Source: Bacteroidales bacterium (lineage in GTDB: Bacteria; Bacteroidota; Bacteroidia; Bacteroidales; UBA932). From it: DNA of 33,485 bases. The notes below the pieces were generated by a model. That model was not told the DNA's origin. It ran no database searches and saw only the letters and a program-made list of their open reading frames with translations. Below are positions 32,241 to 33,485 of this stretch, piece by piece; the stretch's first letter is position 1; each line of letters begins with the position of its first letter. Position numbers and translations under genes: made by a program. The DNA lies in the NCBI GenBank assembly GCA_017472115.1, contig JAFUQW010000100.1, positions 1 to 33,485 of the forward strand. The letters are read 5' to 3'.

Positions 32241-33059
32241 TTAATCCATTGCGTCGCCCAGCAGGAGCTTGAGCTCGTTGATGTTCTGGATAGGTGTGAC
32301 CTGACCTTCCTTGACGAAGGATATGCGGCCGGTCTCTTCGGACACTACGATCACGTCGGCGTCGGTCTCTTCCGTGATTCCGATGGCGGCCTTGTGTCGC
32401 ATGCCGTAGTTGGCAGGGATGTCTGTCCTTTCGGTGATCGGGAGGGTGCAGCGGGCAGCCACTATCCTGTTGCCGGCAATCACCATTGCACCGTCATGAA
32501 GAGGTGAGTTCTTGAAGAAGAGATTCATGATCAGTCTGCGGTGGATTCCTGCATCTATCCTGTCTCCGGTGCTGATGATTTCATCAAGAGGAGTGTCATG
32601 TGCGATCACGATAAGCGCTCCGGTCTTGTCCTCCGACATTCTGCGGCAGGCCTCTGTGAGGTCGTTCACGGCCTCGCTTCCGATGGCGTTTGCAGTCTTT
32701 CTTCCTAGGATCCTGTCCATGATGGCACGTCCCTGTGCGCTGTTCATGTATCTGTTGCCGAGCCTGATGAGGAATTTCCTGATCTCCGGCTGGAAGATGA
32801 TGATCAGGGCTATGACTCCCACATCCAGCACCATGTCCATGATGGCCGTCATCAGCCTCATGTTGAATGCCTCCACCACGATCCTGATGATGTAGAGCGA
32901 CACGATGGCCACGAATATGCTCATCGCCGACGAACCTTTGATCCATCTGAACATGAAGAAGATGATCAGTCCCAGAAGGATGATGTCGAGAATGTCCGCG
33001 AGGGACAGCTGAAGGAAGCCGAAAAGCGCCAGAATCATAGACCTTATTATTATATCCAC
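32241..33059 (-). CDS. cdaA: Membrane diadenylate cyclase CdaA
   Basis: 272 residues. Three N-terminal membrane spans (about 8-38, 45-63 and 74-90), then FQPEIRKFLIRLG, which begins the DAC domain. Active-site motifs are LHDGAMVI (DGA at 189-191) and GMRHKAAIGITEETDADVIV (RHK at 221-223, usually RHR), followed by VVSEETGRIS. The enzyme condenses two ATP into c-di-AMP, which controls osmolyte and cell-wall homeostasis. Length is normal for the CdaA/DacA class. The RHK variant is conservative and probably active. Upstream neighbours are outside the window or absent. Confidence 0.95.
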   Translation of the reverse strand: MDIIIRSMILALFGFLQLSLADILDIILLGLIIFFMFRWIKGSSAMSIFVAIVSLYIIRIVVEAFNMRLMTAIMDMVLDVGVIALIIIFQPEIRKFLIRLGNRYMNSAQGRAIMDRILGRKTANAIGSEAVNDLTEACRRMSEDKTGALIVIAHDTPLDEIISTGDRIDAGIHRRLIMNLFFKNSPLHDGAMVIAGNRIVAARCTLPITERTDIPANYGMRHKAAIGITEETDADVIVVSEETGRISFVKEGQVTPIQNINELKLLLGDAMD

Positions 33060-33108
33060 GCAAACCTTAGATTTGCAGCGTAGTTTTCTGCATCAAGGTT
33101 TGTTGTGG

Positions 33109-33116
33109 CAAATATA
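33109..33116 (-). promoter_or_regulatory. Putative -7 box of cdaA
   Basis: TATATTTG on the minus strand matches TAnnTTTG, leader about 45 nt. Confidence 0.5.
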
Positions 33117-33138
33117 CAATTTTTATTTTAGGGAATAT

Positions 33139-33256
33139 ATAAATGTCTGTATCTGTAAAAGGCAAAAATAAGCCCGGTTTTACCTTTAGAGTGGTATTTT
33201 CTGTTTGAAAAGCGTGTTTTGAGCCTTTGAAAGGTAAAATCCGGCAGATTTTTTCC
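33139..33256 (+). ncRNA. Candidate small RNA with terminator-like hairpin
   Basis: A possible promoter (TTTG at 33099-33102, 21 nt, TATTTTAG at 33124-33131) is followed by an inverted repeat, 33172-33187 with 33230-33245 (14 of 16 pairs, perfect core TTTTACCTTT / AAAGGTAAAA, 42-nt loop), and then a T6 tract at 33249-33254. No protein-coding frame fits. Speculative. Confidence 0.3.
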
Positions 33257-33370
33257 TCTCGAACATCTGTACTGCATGAGTATTCCGGCATGCAGGTGCA
33301 TTTTCGCTTGCAATCCCCGAAGATCCCTCCCCCTCAAAAAGTTAGGTAACGATATAAATGATTACACTAA

Positions 33371-33461
33371 CTGTCATTCTGAGCCTTCAGCCCTGAGCGG
33401 AGCCGAAGGGGCAGCGAAGAATCTTTATTGTAAAGATGCTTCACTTCGTTCAGCATGACAG
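33371..33461. repeat. Dispersed palindromic element, near-complete copy
   Basis: CTGTCATTCTGAGC at the left pairs with the mirror GTTCAGCATGACAG at the right; the centre AAGAATCTTTA / TAAAGATGCTT also pairs. The left arm is expanded by a CTTCAGCCCTGAGCGGAGCC stretch. The type is well known to me as a common repeat in Bacteroidota and other phyla (often mistranslated as CHSE/CHPE peptides). 33256-33370 otherwise shows nothing. Confidence 0.85.
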
Positions 33462-33485
33462 TGAATGGATGATTTCTGAAGTGCA

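Noticed and set aside
1..33485. tRNA, rRNA, riboswitch or complete IS element with inverted ends
   Set aside because: I scanned the intergenic regions by eye and found no tRNA cloverleaf, rRNA stretch, recognised riboswitch core or IS ends; a covariance-model search could still find weak cases.

Overview
The window looks like a chromosomal segment of a gut-type Bacteroidota, order Bacteroidales. The evidence is TonB-dependent receptors with N-terminal STN domains paired with DUF4249-type lipoproteins, an ECF sigma/FecR (DUF4974-type) pair, the sigma54 activator-LptE-TPR-SecG gene order, many lipoprotein signal peptides, and promoters of the Bacteroidota type (-7 box TAnnTTTG). I cannot name a genus from sequence alone.

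Layout. 1-11902: an outer-membrane uptake locus. One receptor and the start of its lipoprotein gene lie on the minus strand. Divergent from them are an ECF sigma factor, a FecR anti-sigma factor, two more receptors, two DUF4249-type lipoproteins and one further lipoprotein. All three receptors have signal-transducing STN domains, but only one sigma/anti-sigma pair is present. A terminator at about 11906-11942 separates this from a convergent TPR/OmpA-like lipoprotein gene (11959-13593). 13743-16466: sigma54 activator, lptE, a TPR protein and secG as an operon. 16600-18735: a ClpB-type disaggregase without the N-terminal Clp_N domain. 18797-20895: pheS, a nitroreductase-like gene and a small secreted protein, all on the minus strand. 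20997-23706: a C69 dipeptidase and a membrane polyferredoxin on the plus strand, with the dipeptidase sharing divergent promoters with the secreted protein. 23864-24451: a 5'-truncated FISUMP-type paralog fragment. 24525-29590: a minus-strand run of mutS2, a lipoprotein, yraN, a mannose-1-phosphate guanylyltransferase and a yqeY-like gene. 29591-31640: a repeat-rich island around a REP-associated tyrosine transposase (RAYT). 31640-32230: an ORF6N protein. 32241-33059: diadenylate cyclase. 33060-33485: non-coding DNA with a dispersed palindromic repeat and a possible small RNA.

The most unusual system is the RAYT gene (30182-31117), flanked on both sides by tandem arrays of an imperfect palindrome (TCCAY-N16-RTGGA) spaced almost exactly every 51 nt. 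A third array of the same unit lies in the predicted 5' leader of pheS, 10 kb away. This resembles the REP/RAYT arrangement known from Proteobacteria, but with a repeat family I do not recognise and a strict 51-nt register. A second repeat story is a 21-bp (7-codon) tandem repeat, derived from a dispersed palindromic element, that forms the N-terminus of a DUF4249-type lipoprotein; two further copies of that element lie elsewhere in the window.

Functionally, the left third is a cell-surface uptake and signalling locus, the centre is envelope biogenesis and protein quality control, and the right third is housekeeping genes interrupted by repeat and transposase DNA. All assignments rest on reading motifs by eye; no database search was run.
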